From an uncultured Porphyromonadaceae bacterium (lineage in GTDB: Bacteria > Bacteroidota > Bacteroidia > Bacteroidales > Muribaculaceae), in the NCBI GenBank assembly GCA_947178215.1, contig CAMWXJ010000008.1, positions 41,037-105,036 of the forward strand: 64,000 bases of DNA, written 5' to 3'. Both the position numbers and the translations under genes were made by a program. Position 1 is the stretch's first letter, and each line of letters begins with the position of its first letter. This document shows positions 29,976 to 39,700 of the stretch, one piece after another. The notes beneath the pieces are model-generated. The model saw only the letters and a program-made list of their open reading frames with translations, searched no databases and was not told where the DNA came from.

Positions 29976-30022
29976 ATAAATCGGCAATTTCGGCTCCACG
30001 CGAGCCGCAATTGCCGATTTAT
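29976..30022. terminator. Strong hairpin between the small gene and purB
   Basis: A 21-base stem with one mismatch (29976-29996 with 30002-30022; arms start ATAAATCGGCAATT) and a 5-base loop. The right arm lies immediately before the purB -7 box and covers its -33 region. Confidence 0.85.
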
Positions 30023-30025
30023 TAT

Positions 30026-30033
30026 TACCTTTG
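30026..30033 (+). promoter_or_regulatory. -7 box of purB
   Basis: TACCTTTG at 30026-30033 starts 4 bases after the preceding terminator stem and is 61 bases before the purB ATG. Confidence 0.6.
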
Positions 30034-30093
30034 CACACTCTCTCGCCTTGACAACACGAGTCAATAAACCACATCACACATTATATAATTGCC

Positions 30094-31437
30094 ATGCAGC
30101 TCTCGCCGCTTACCGCCATCTCGCCCGTCGACGGACGTTACCGCTCCAAATGCGAAGTGCTCGCCGACTATTTCTCGGAATTTGCACTCATCTGCTATCG
30201 TGTCCGCGTAGAAGTCGAATACTTCATCGCGCTCTGCCGCATACCCCTCCCCGCCCTCGCCGGCGTGAGCGAGGCCAAGCAGCAGGAACTTCGCGACATC
30301 TACCTCAACTTCACCGAAGCCGACGCACTCCGAATCAAGGAAATCGAAGGAGTGACCAACCACGACGTCAAGGCTGTGGAATACTTCCTCAAAGAGCATT
30401 TCGACAACCTCGGCCTCGCCTCATGCAAGGAGTTTATCCACTTCGGTCTCACCAGCCAGGACATCAACAACACGGCAGTGCCGATGAGCCTCGCCGAAGC
30501 CCTCCATAACGCCGTTTATCCCGCCATTGAGAGCATCATTGCTTTCCTCGACGAAAAATCCAAGCTGTGGTGGAACATACCCATGCTCGCCAAGACCCAC
30601 GGCCAGCCCGCATCACCCACACGTCTCGGCAAAGAGCTAAAAGTGTTTGCCTACCGACTGTCGACACAGCTCGCCGCACTGCGCCGCCTCCCGGTAAGCG
30701 GCAAGTTCGGAGGCGCCACCGGCAATTTCAACGCCCACCTCGCTGCATTCCCCGGCATCGACTGGCGCGCCTTCGCTGCCGACTTCCTCAGCCAAAACCT
30801 CGGCATCGAGCGCGAAGAGTGGACCACACAGATTTCCAACTACGACAACTTCGCCGCCATATTCCAGGGCCTCGAACGCATCGACACCATACTCATAGAC
30901 CTCGACCGCGACATCTGGCAGTACATCTCGATGGACTACTTCAAGCAGCGAATCAAAGCTGGCGAAGTAGGCTCGTCGGCAATGCCCCACAAGGTCAACC
31001 CCATCGACTTCGAGAATTCCGAAGGCAACCTCGGCATCGCCAACGCAATCCTCAACCACCTCGCCGGAAAGCTCCCTATAAGCCGACTCCAACGCGACCT
31101 CACCGACTCCACCGTGCTCCGCAACGTAGGCGTGCCACTGGCACACATCCTCATCGCATGCGCATCAACACTCAAAGGCCTCAATAAACTCATACTTAAC
31201 GAGGACGCCATATCGGCCGACCTCGACAACATGTGGAGCGTTGTCGCCGAAGGAATCCAGACCATCCTCCGCCGCGAAGGCTACCCCAACCCTTACGAAG
31301 CACTCAAAGCGCTCACCCGTGTCAACACAGGCGTCACCGCCGAGTCTATCTCCGCATTCATCGACACCCTCGAAGTGTCGCCCTCGGTAAAAGAAGAGCT
31401 TCGCCGCCTCACCCCCCACACCTACACCGGATATTAA
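30094..31437 (+). CDS. purB: Adenylosuccinate lyase
   Basis: Catalyses two steps of purine synthesis, releasing fumarate from SAICAR and from adenylosuccinate. The 447-residue protein belongs to the fumarase/aspartase superfamily. It has SPVDGRYRSK at the N-terminus, HFGLTSQDINNTA, KTHGQPASPTRLGKE with the catalytic His, and the signature loop GSSAMPHKVNPIDFEN with the catalytic Ser. It follows a terminator-promoter junction and is followed by an elaborate hairpin, so it is monocistronic. Confidence 0.95.
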   Translation: MQLSPLTAISPVDGRYRSKCEVLADYFSEFALICYRVRVEVEYFIALCRIPLPALAGVSEAKQQELRDIYLNFTEADALRIKEIEGVTNHDVKAVEYFLKEHFDNLGLASCKEFIHFGLTSQDINNTAVPMSLAEALHNAVYPAIESIIAFLDEKSKLWWNIPMLAKTHGQPASPTRLGKELKVFAYRLSTQLAALRRLPVSGKFGGATGNFNAHLAAFPGIDWRAFAADFLSQNLGIEREEWTTQISNYDNFAAIFQGLERIDTILIDLDRDIWQYISMDYFKQRIKAGEVGSSAMPHKVNPIDFENSEGNLGIANAILNHLAGKLPISRLQRDLTDSTVLRNVGVPLAHILIACASTLKGLNKLILNEDAISADLDNMWSVVAEGIQTILRREGYPNPYEALKALTRVNTGVTAESISAFIDTLEVSPSVKEELRRLTPHTYTGY

Positions 31438-31573
31438 ATCCGTGACCATTACCGGCTGACTAACATGATTTTTGCGAAGTGATACGCCGACCTGTACCAC
31501 GAGTCAGGCGCATCACTCCGCGAAGATTCCAAATCTAAGCGCAAAACTCTGAGTCAGGAGACAGCGCAGAAAA

Positions 31574-31640
31574 CGCCCCCGCGCTCCGTGGCAAACCGGA
31601 CCCAAGAAGGTTGCCTGTACGGACGGCGCGGGGGCGCTTT
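31574..31640. terminator. Long multi-stem hairpin after purB
   Basis: CGCCCCCGCGC (31574-31584) pairs with GCGCGGGGGCG (31626-31636). The interior adds TCCGT/ACGGA and a near-perfect GGCAAACC/GGTTGCC stem, so almost the whole 63 bases fold. TTTATATTTA follows on the plus strand. It separates convergent purB and the MBL gene. Confidence 0.75.
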
Positions 31641-31679
31641 ATATTTAGTGAAGTTCTACTATGTGTGCCGGAGACGAGA

Positions 31680-32396
31680 TTATTTCAGGTCGAGGCTGTG
31701 GCCGGGAGAGGCGAGGCAGTAGCTGTGACCGGCGGCTGAGGCGTAGTCGGCAAACTGACATGCTTCGTCGGAGCGGCCGTTGAAGTGCATCGGGATGAAA
31801 TTGTCGACCTTGACACGGTCGAGGAACTGGCGGGCGCCGCGGGCAAAGTCGCTGCCCTGACGCGGGTCGACGGCCATCATGGCGAGGAAGATTTCGGCAT
31901 TGTCCTCAGCGATACGGTTGAGAATCTTGGTGAAAGCCACGTTGGCTGCTTCGACTTCCTTGAAAGTCGACTCGTCCTGCCAGTGCCAGTTGTTGAGGTC
32001 ACCGCCGTGGAAAATCTTGCGGCCGTCGGGGAGCGTGACGAGGTAGCTGACGCCTTCGTCGGTCGAGCCATAGGCCCTGACGCTAAGACCACCGGGGAGG
32101 TTCTCTACATAGTCGCCTTTGCTCATGCCCTGCACTTCGAGTGTCGAGGGCACTTTCATAGCGGGGATGTCGTTGCTCAACACATACACGCGGCGGTGAT
32201 TCTGTGCAATCTCGTAGATGTCGGGATTGTAGTGGTCGGGATGACGGTGTGATGCAAAGAACACTACGGGTGTCTCGGGCATATTGCCGAGGATGTGGTT
32301 GAGCGAGTGTGACGGGTCGCGGTAGTAGTCAAACACCATTATCACCTTGTCGGTGGTGATGACAAAACCGCTGTTGTCGAGATATGTGACTTTCAT
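31680..32396 (-). CDS. Metallo-beta-lactamase-fold hydrolase
   Basis: A cytosolic 238-residue MBL-fold protein beginning MKVTYLDNSGFVI, as in the UlaG/YycJ-like 'beta-lactamase superfamily domain' group. The metal site appears as SHRHPDHYNP (around residue 54), a variant of HxHxDH, followed by FHGGDLNNW and a late MHFNGRSDE His. The substrate cannot be told. It is the last gene of a four-gene minus-strand series and begins 18 bases after the PhnP-like gene. Confidence 0.78.
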   Translation of the reverse strand: MKVTYLDNSGFVITTDKVIMVFDYYRDPSHSLNHILGNMPETPVVFFASHRHPDHYNPDIYEIAQNHRRVYVLSNDIPAMKVPSTLEVQGMSKGDYVENLPGGLSVRAYGSTDEGVSYLVTLPDGRKIFHGGDLNNWHWQDESTFKEVEAANVAFTKILNRIAEDNAEIFLAMMAVDPRQGSDFARGARQFLDRVKVDNFIPMHFNGRSDEACQFADYASAAGHSYCLASPGHSLDLK

Positions 32397-32414
32397 TATG
32401 AGGCGGGTTGATAT

Positions 32415-33200
32415 TTATACGGATGTTTCGACGGTCATCCCGTCGAAACCGAGCACCACACCGTCGGGGAGCAGACGCGACGTCTCGGCATGGAGGCCGA
32501 TGCCGTGGCTCATGTGGGTGATGATGGCTTTTCGGGGAGCCGTTTTCCGTATAACGTCAAGTGCCTGTTTAAGGTTCATGTGCGTTGGATGTAGCGTGTG
32601 GCGGAGAGCGTTTATCACAAGGGTGTCGAGCCCGCAGAGGGCTTCGACGGTCTCGGGAGGCATATCCTTGCAGTCGGTGACATAGCCGAAGCGGCCTATG
32701 CGGAAGCCGAGAATGGGGCGCGGGCCGCCATGGCTTATCGGCAGAGGCATCACGTCGACGCCCCCCACCGACACCGTCTCAAACGGCATGGCGCGGACGA
32801 CGGCGAAGCGGGGCACGCGCGGCGACGCCACCTCGCGGAAGCAGTAGGGAATGCGTGCGCGCAAATCGGCCTCGACGTCGGGGGCACACACCAGCGGGAA
32901 GCCGTCGGGCAACCCGCAGCAGTAGGGGCGCAGGTCATCAAGACCGCCCACGTGGTCGTAATGGCTGTGGGTGATGAGACAGGCGTCAATCCGGGGCGAG
33001 CCGGCGGCGAGGAGCTGAGGGTGCAGGTCGGGGCCGGCATCGATCAGTATCGACGGGCCGCCGGCAACGTCAAGGATAGCCGACGACCGCCGTCGACGGT
33101 CGCGAGGGTCGACAGAGAGGCACACGGAGCACTCGCAGCGCAACTGCGGCACACCCGACGAGGTGCCGGTGCCGAGAAAGGTGAGTCGTGCGCTGCTCAT
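32415..33200 (-). CDS. PhnP-like MBL-fold metal-dependent phosphodiesterase
   Basis: A 261-residue MBL-fold protein with LTFLGTGTSSGVPQ at the N-terminus. A CECSVC pair of cysteines probably binds a structural zinc as in PhnP, and the metal motif is THSHYDHVGGLDDLRPY. SHGGPRP, TDCKDMP and THMSHGIGLH complete the fold. Members hydrolyse cyclic phosphodiesters; in the absence of phn genes the substrate here is unknown. The start at 33200 (MSSARLTFLG) overlaps the upstream lipoprotein stop as ATGA, so the two are translationally coupled. Confidence 0.85.
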   Translation of the reverse strand: MSSARLTFLGTGTSSGVPQLRCECSVCLSVDPRDRRRRSSAILDVAGGPSILIDAGPDLHPQLLAAGSPRIDACLITHSHYDHVGGLDDLRPYCCGLPDGFPLVCAPDVEADLRARIPYCFREVASPRVPRFAVVRAMPFETVSVGGVDVMPLPISHGGPRPILGFRIGRFGYVTDCKDMPPETVEALCGLDTLVINALRHTLHPTHMNLKQALDVIRKTAPRKAIITHMSHGIGLHAETSRLLPDGVVLGFDGMTVETSV

Positions 33201-34165
33201 CGTAACGTGCGCGACAATATGCCGTCGACAAATATCAGGCGTATGCCGTCGGGGTAGGTCCATGATTCATACAGGGCGTTGTAGCCGGGATTGCGCGATA
33301 TCTCAGCTGGCGAGCCTATCGACAGGCGGCACTCGTCGCGCGTCATGCCCGGCACCACGCGGCCGGCCTGTATATTGGCCCAGGCCGCATCCTCGATTTT
33401 AGGATAGCGCAGGCGCGGGTCGGTAAAGCTGAATATGTCGGCAAAGGTGCGCATCGAGCTTCCGATGTCGGCGCCGGGCGACGACATCGGAAGCGTGAAG
33501 TAACGCCGTTCGCCCTTGTCTTTCAGGGTCGTGCCGGGGTTGACGAGAAATTTGTCGGAGGGTTCGTAAGATAGCAGCAGCCGCAACGGATAGATGCCGT
33601 CGCCGGCCGCCACGTCCTCAATCTTTACAGAGATATTCTTGATGCCGCGCAACGACTGGCCGGCCAAATCATTCCACACCGAGGTGATGACAAATACGTC
33701 GCGCCCTTTGAGGCGGCTCCTCACCGAGTCGACGGTCACCTGCTCTACCGTGTATGGAATGGTAAACGATGCGCGGCGCGACAGCGAGTCGGCCGATATG
33801 TCGGTGCGGTAGCTCACACGGCCTGCCGGGGAGTCGAAGCGCAATATAGCCTCGGGGTGTCCGGTGATAGAGGTTGCCTCGTCGACGCCGGCGTAGGTTA
33901 TCACCGCGTTGGAGAGGTCGGCTCCAAAAAGGCGCTCCGACCGCGGATCAATCACTTTCCACGCCTTGCCCTGACGCCACTGTGCCGGGGGCTCGGGCAG
34001 TATGTCGGCGAGAAAGCTCTCCTCGGGGCGCTCGGCATGCTGCACACGACGCAGGTCGCGCTCGCTGATACGCGGCGTCGACTCCACTCCGGTAAAGCAA
34101 CTCTGCATTAGCGTCATGGCGGCAAACGCCGCCATGACGGGTATGTTTAGCTTACGGATAGTCAA
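33197..34165 (-). CDS. Lipoprotein with a BamE/SmpA-like C-terminal domain, function unknown
   Basis: 322 residues with a short signal peptide and lipobox LMQSC (Cys near residue 23). The middle 200 residues are beta-rich and not recognised. The last 65 residues contain a stretch with GMTRDECRLSIGSP, a Tyr-Glu-Ser-Trp-Thr-Tyr element and IRLIFVDGIL, resembling the BamE/SmpA fold of small outer-membrane lipoproteins that support outer-membrane assembly. It lies 6 bases after the prolyl oligopeptidase gene and overlaps the PhnP-like gene by four bases, so it is the second gene of the operon. An envelope role is inferred only. Confidence 0.65.
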   Translation of the reverse strand: MTIRKLNIPVMAAFAAMTLMQSCFTGVESTPRISERDLRRVQHAERPEESFLADILPEPPAQWRQGKAWKVIDPRSERLFGADLSNAVITYAGVDEATSITGHPEAILRFDSPAGRVSYRTDISADSLSRRASFTIPYTVEQVTVDSVRSRLKGRDVFVITSVWNDLAGQSLRGIKNISVKIEDVAAGDGIYPLRLLLSYEPSDKFLVNPGTTLKDKGERRYFTLPMSSPGADIGSSMRTFADIFSFTDPRLRYPKIEDAAWANIQAGRVVPGMTRDECRLSIGSPAEISRNPGYNALYESWTYPDGIRLIFVDGILSRTLR

Positions 34166-34171
34166 GGCCGG

Positions 34172-36316
34172 TTATTTAGTGGGGTCGATGCCCATGTTAT
34201 AGAAGATGAACGCATAGCGGTCAGCAAGTTCGCCGATAAGCTTGCTAACGGGTTTACCCGCGCCGTGACCAGCATCGGATTGTATGCTGATGAGTTTGGG
34301 GGCGTCGCCGGTATCGGCGGCTTGAAGCGTGGCGGCATACTTGAACGAGTGGGCCGGCACCACGCGGTCATCGTGGTCGGCCGTGGTGACCAGAATTGCA
34401 GGATAGGGAGTGCCGTCGTTGCGGATAGTGTGGAGAGGCGAGTAGCCGAGGAGATAGTCGGCCATTTCCTTGGAGTCGGCCGAGGTGCCGTAGTCGTTGG
34501 CCCAGTTCCAGCCTATGGTGAAGAGGTGGTAGCGCATCATATCCATGACGCCCACACCGGGAAGCGCCACCTTGAAGAGGTCGGGGCGGAGGTTGACTGT
34601 CGCACCCACGAGCAGACCGCCGTTCGACGCTCCCTCAATAGCGAGATAGTCGGGCGAAGTATAGCCCTCGCCGATGAGATATTCGGCAGCGGCGATAAAG
34701 TCGTTGAACACGTTGAGCTTATTCATCTTCGTTCCGGCCTGATGCCATGCCTCGCCATACTCTGAGCCGCCGCGCAGATTAGCCTGGGCGTATATGCCGC
34801 CGTTTTCGAGCCACACCAGTCGCTGGCTGCTGAAACCGGGAGGCAGGCTTACATTGAAACCGCCGTAGCCGTAGAGATAGACGGGGTTCTTGCCGTTGCG
34901 CTCGATGCCTTTCTTATAAGTGAGAAACATCGGTATCTTCGTGCCGTCGGCCGAGGGGTAGAACACCTGCTCGGTCACATAGTTGTCGAGGTCGACGCCC
35001 TTGATTGTCGGCTCGCTCACAAGCGTGCTTGCGCCGGTGGCAGTATCGAAACTGTACACCGCCGAGGGGTAGGTAAACGACGTGAAAGAGTAATATACCT
35101 CGTCGCTGCCCTTGTCGGTGCTGAAATAGGCGGTGCCGAATGTCGGAAACTCGACGGCACCAAGGCGGTTGCCCTTGCGGTCGTAGACATAAGCGCGGCC
35201 CGACGCGTCCTGCTCATAGCTCACAATCATTTTGTCACTTCCGGTAAGGTCGACGGCGGTGAGCACGCCCTCTCCTTCTGGTATAACTTCGGTCCAATTC
35301 TCCTTGGCCGGCTTTTTCGGGTCAGCAGCCATGAGGCGCTTGTTGGGCGCGTTGTAGTCGGTGATGAAGAGAATTTTGCCGTCGACCACGTCGACGGGAG
35401 TTATCTCGTAGTCCTGCGAGGGCTCCATGACGGTCCAGGCGTCGGGCTTGCCGTCGGCGCGACGGAATATCACCGAGTTACCGTTGCCCTCACCCGCTCC
35501 GAGGATGAAGATATACTCTTCCGAGTCAGGCACCCATGAGGTGTGGAAGTGGAGCGGCTTGGAGGGATTCTCGTATATGAGCGCATCGGCGCTCTGCGGG
35601 GTACCGAACTTATGGTAATACACCTGGTGGTTCTCGTTGGCGTTGCTGTACTCCTTACCCTCCTCAGGACGCGGATAGGCGCTGTAAAGGAAGCCCTCGC
35701 CGAGCCAGTGCGGCTCCGAGAACTTGGCCCACTCGATATGGTCGGGCAGCAGCTCGCGCGAGTCGGTATCCATCACGTATATCTCTTCCCAGTCGGAGCC
35801 GTTGCGCGATATGGTGTAGCCTGTGTAGCGGCCCTTGCCCACATTCGATCTGAACAGGCCCGAGAGCGCCACGGTGCCGTTGTCGCTGAGAGTGTTGGGA
35901 TCGAGAAACACCTCCCCCTGGCGACCCACCGAATCGGTGCGGTAGATTACCGACTGGTTCTGGAGGCCCGAGTTGGCATAATAGTAATAGCGTCCGTCGG
36001 CGGCACGTTCGGGCACGCCCACACGCGGATAGTCGAAGAGCTGTGTCAACCGTCGGCTGAGGCTGTCGCGGAAAGGTATCTGCGACATATATTTGCGCGT
36101 CACGGCGTTTTCGGCCTTGACCCATTCGAGGGTGGCTTCGGCCGTGTCGTTTTCGAGCGGACGGTAAGGGTCGGCCACTTCGGTGCCGAAATACACGTCG
36201 ACAGTGTTGTCCGACGGTGCCTCAGGATATGAGAGCGCCTTGTTGCCGGAGCATCCTGTGCCGATAGCCGCGGCCGCGCCCAAGGGGAGCATCATAAGCT
36301 TTATGCGGTGGTTCAT
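34172..36316 (-). CDS. Prolyl oligopeptidase (S9A) lipoprotein
   Basis: Cleaves short proline-containing peptides. The 714-residue protein starts at 36316 (MNHRIKLMML) and has a signal peptide with Cys in GTGCSGN, so it is a lipoprotein anchored in the envelope. An N-terminal seven-bladed beta-propeller (about 60-430) precedes the alpha/beta-hydrolase domain with catalytic Ser in IEGASNGGLLVGA, Asp in TTADHDDRVVPAHS and His in SDAGHGAGK. It is the first gene of the four-gene operon, with a -7 box at 36374-36381. The frame extends 20 codons further upstream without conserved sequence. Confidence 0.93.
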   Translation of the reverse strand: MNHRIKLMMLPLGAAAAIGTGCSGNKALSYPEAPSDNTVDVYFGTEVADPYRPLENDTAEATLEWVKAENAVTRKYMSQIPFRDSLSRRLTQLFDYPRVGVPERAADGRYYYYANSGLQNQSVIYRTDSVGRQGEVFLDPNTLSDNGTVALSGLFRSNVGKGRYTGYTISRNGSDWEEIYVMDTDSRELLPDHIEWAKFSEPHWLGEGFLYSAYPRPEEGKEYSNANENHQVYYHKFGTPQSADALIYENPSKPLHFHTSWVPDSEEYIFILGAGEGNGNSVIFRRADGKPDAWTVMEPSQDYEITPVDVVDGKILFITDYNAPNKRLMAADPKKPAKENWTEVIPEGEGVLTAVDLTGSDKMIVSYEQDASGRAYVYDRKGNRLGAVEFPTFGTAYFSTDKGSDEVYYSFTSFTYPSAVYSFDTATGASTLVSEPTIKGVDLDNYVTEQVFYPSADGTKIPMFLTYKKGIERNGKNPVYLYGYGGFNVSLPPGFSSQRLVWLENGGIYAQANLRGGSEYGEAWHQAGTKMNKLNVFNDFIAAAEYLIGEGYTSPDYLAIEGASNGGLLVGATVNLRPDLFKVALPGVGVMDMMRYHLFTIGWNWANDYGTSADSKEMADYLLGYSPLHTIRNDGTPYPAILVTTADHDDRVVPAHSFKYAATLQAADTGDAPKLISIQSDAGHGAGKPVSKLIGELADRYAFIFYNMGIDPTK

Positions 36317-36373
36317 CGTTGTTAAGCGATAATTAAAGTTAGAGGGAGATGTGAAAATTTTTGATTTAAGCTG

Positions 36374-36381
36374 CAAATATA
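36374..36381 (-). promoter_or_regulatory. -7 box of the prolyl oligopeptidase operon
   Basis: TATATTTG on the minus strand (36381-36374), 58 bases before the chosen start. No TTTG is seen at the right -33 distance. Confidence 0.45.
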
Positions 36382-36452
36382 CCTATAATATGAAGATAAC
36401 AGGCCGTCCAAAGCTCGCTTAACCTTATTTAACTAATAAAAGAGCTGCAATA

Positions 36453-36484
36453 TTTGGCAGCGCAGAAAAAAGGTCGTACCTTTG
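36453..36484 (+). promoter_or_regulatory. Consensus promoter of the initiator tRNA
   Basis: TTTG at 36453-36456, a 20-base spacer and TACCTTTG at 36477-36484 match the consensus fully. The tRNA begins 19 bases downstream. Confidence 0.8.
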
Positions 36485-36502
36485 CACTCACAAACGAAAC
36501 AT

Positions 36503-36577
<75 letters not shown>

Positions 36578-36581
36578 GTAA

Positions 36582-36617
36582 AGCGCCGAAGGCATCAGCC
36601 TCCGGCGCTAACTTTTT
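36582..36617 (+). terminator. Terminator of the initiator tRNA
   Basis: AGCGCCG and CGGCGCT (36582-36588 with 36603-36609) enclose an AGGC/GCCT stem and ATCA loop, followed by ACTTTTT. Confidence 0.82.
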
Positions 36618-36700
36618 CCGCCCTGCCCTGCCGCATCATAGCGCCCGACGATATTGCGGACGAGATTAAGGTGGACGCGCTTTATCTACCTCTCGGTTGA

Positions 36701-36767
36701 ATAAGGCGCTGAGAAACTGTTCAAATTTTATTGAATAAAAGTCAAACAGTTTCTCAGACAGCCTTAT
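36701..36767 (-). terminator. Long hairpin at the 3' end of the GH/corrinoid array
   Basis: ATAAGGC...CTGAGAAACTGTT (36701-36721) pairs with AACAGTTTCTCAG...GCCTTAT (36745-36767) across a 23-base A/T-rich loop. It lies just after the stop of the last GH2 gene and is probably its terminator; the long loop is unusual for one. Confidence 0.65.
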
Positions 36768-36773
36768 GTGTTT

Positions 36774-39700
36774 TCACCTACTCAGGACGAGGCGAATCTG
36801 ACCATAGCAGGGTAACGACGGGAGCGCTTTGCAGTAGTTGCCCCATGCTATCTCGGGATAGTCCCAGCGATTGTCGGCATAGAGCGACAATACTCCTTCT
36901 TCATCATGCGAGAGGCGGCATGCTACTTCTGCATCAGGCGATATGACGGATATCGATGGCTTGTCTTGCCCCTGGCTTAGTGTGTACCAGTTTACATTCT
37001 CTTTCATCGCTTTAGCGGCCATAGTGAGCGGCCTGTCGCATGGAGCGCCGCGGTCAGACCAATAGTAATAGTCATGCGTATCGCGAGCCCACTCCTGCTC
37101 GGGACGCATGCCATAAGCGGGCACATAGGAATTGAACAGATCTACCGAACCTGTATTGCCCGACATGGAGCCCTCGGGATAATTATCCCAATATCCTGCC
37201 CGATCCCATGAGAGAGTACGATAAGTGTCAGGCAGAATAAACGCAAGGCCCGTCTCACGCAGATACCCGTCGGGGAGTCCATCGACAGTGTAATCAACAT
37301 TGATGTTTCCGTTTGGACTCACCGAGATTGCGTATTGTACCTGAATGTCGTTATATGAGCCGGTGATGTTAACAAGGATATTTTTGCCTGCTTTATTCCA
37401 TGAGAGCGACTCCTTGACCCAATCGGCAGGATTTATTTCTATATGATCGGCCATCTTCCTGACCTCAGCTCCGGTAAGATGATTGAAGTTGACGTAGGCA
37501 TTGAGATACGGCCCCTTTTCAATCACTTTGACACCATCGACCTCGGCGCCGGAAATCAAGCCGGTGACGTGGTCGAACGGCACTGCAAACCCATCGCCAT
37601 GTATCGTGATTCCGTCAGCACCCTCGGTGACCGACAGGGATTTTGAGGCATTCAGTCCGTCGGGATAATCGATTGTACGGTCGCCAATCGTAAACAGATA
37701 GCTGTCGATGATAGCCTCCCGGCAATCCATGAACTCAATGAACAGTGAATCACCTGACTGATAGTCAATCGGAGGTATATGAAGGATTGCTTTCTGATGA
37801 GGGGCGGCCGCAGGCATTGTCAGGGGAATAGTGCGCCCCTTATAGCGGGCCTGCGACTTTACCTCACTGAGATTGGTGTGGTCGAAACGATTGAACACCG
37901 TGAGCTGCAACGGTAGTCCCGCTATGGGATGAATAATCCGTTGATTCTCTATGCGTATGGGCGAATAGGCCTTCTTGGTGGCCCAGAACTCAGGTTTAGG
38001 ACGGCGCCATATATCCACTATACCCCAGTCACCGTAGCCAACGCAATCCCCACGGAAACCATCAGGCTTTGCCGTATGTGCAAATTCCTTCCAATAGTCG
38101 GTACCATATCGGGGTCTGGGCAGGTGAAACACTTCGTCGACATATCCCCAGATGGCTCCACCAAGCGCACCGGGAGCATTGTAGACACCATTCCACATCA
38201 TATCGAGCGACTTGCCCCAGAACTCACGTATATTAGGGTCTTCACGAAGAGTAGCATAAGTATAACATGCGGGGTGAGCCCACTCATCGAACAGGGCGGG
38301 GATGCCTTCACCCTGAAATCCTGACGTATGCTTGCCCCATTGCCACAGATTGCCGTTCACATCCTGATAGTGCATGCTCAGCAAATCATATATCGGTTTA
38401 GTATCGGCCGGCTGCGAGCCGGGATAGCTGAAAATTATCGGACGGGAAGCATCATAATCTCTCAAGAAGTCATGGCTGAGTTGGAAGTTGGTCCCATAGA
38501 GACTTTCATTGCCGATGCTCCAGAAGAGGATTGACGGATGAGGCTGAAACGACTTGACCATCTCCTCGAGTTGTCCGAGATATTGGGCCGTAAACGTCGA
38601 ATCGTTCTGAGAGGCACCCGGCGCATAATTCTTCTGCCGGTAAGTATCGACAAAACATGCGGCAGCCTCACACTCCACATATATGCCATAGCGATCGCAA
38701 AATTCAAGGAAACGCTCCGTAGGAGGATAATGTGATGTACGTACAAAATTCATATTGGCCTCCTTGAAGAGCACGGCGTCAATACTGTCTATTTCACGCG
38801 TTGTGGCGCGTCCGAGCTCGGGATGGATGTCGTGGCGGCAAGCTCCGCGCAGTTTCACAGGCTTGCCGTTGACCAGCATCCGGTCGTTGTCGATTCTTAT
38901 CTCACGGAAACCTATCTGCTTTGTCATAGAGGCTTCTGTCTTGCCGGATTTTATCAGATCAAGCACCAGCCGGTAAAGATTGGGATGCTCGGCGTCCCAC
39001 TTCGCAGGATTTGCTACATGAAGCGTGAGATGATTCAATCCATTGTCAAGACTGATTACCTTCCGAGCCACTTTGAGACCCTGTGGTGACAGAAGAGAGA
39101 CAGCCAGTTGGGCCTGCGGCTCACCTTCATAATCAAAACCGATTTTCAAATCTGCATCGCGGTAAACGGAGTCAAGCGACGTCTCAACATGAAGATTGCT
39201 GATATAGTCAACGGGAACCGCATACATTGTAACATCGCGCAATATGCCGCATACAGGATGATGAGCATAGCCCGATGCATACGATATTTCCTCGACCGGA
39301 TCAATCAGGCTCAATTCTATAACGTTCTTTTTGCCCGGGTGTACAAAGCGGGTAATATCAGTCTCCCAGCGACTGAAACCACCGCGGTGTTCGCGCACGG
39401 TCTTGCCGTTGACGACAAGAGTAGCGTAGCTGTATGTGCCATCAAATCGTAATATTATCTTGTGCCCTGCGAAATCCTTGGGAATGTCCACGGAGCGTCG
39501 ATAAGTCACCGCCTCGTCATGTTGCACACCGTAACCCTGCATGGCGATTTCGCCCGGAACATTGATTTTTGTCCACTTCGACGAAGGCGAGAATCTAAAA
39601 TCCCACTTGCCGTTCAGGTCAATGGTGTGGCGCTTCACACCCGTCACCGTAGTGGGAATTATACGACTGTGAACGGCATATGATTCGTATGGTGCATATG

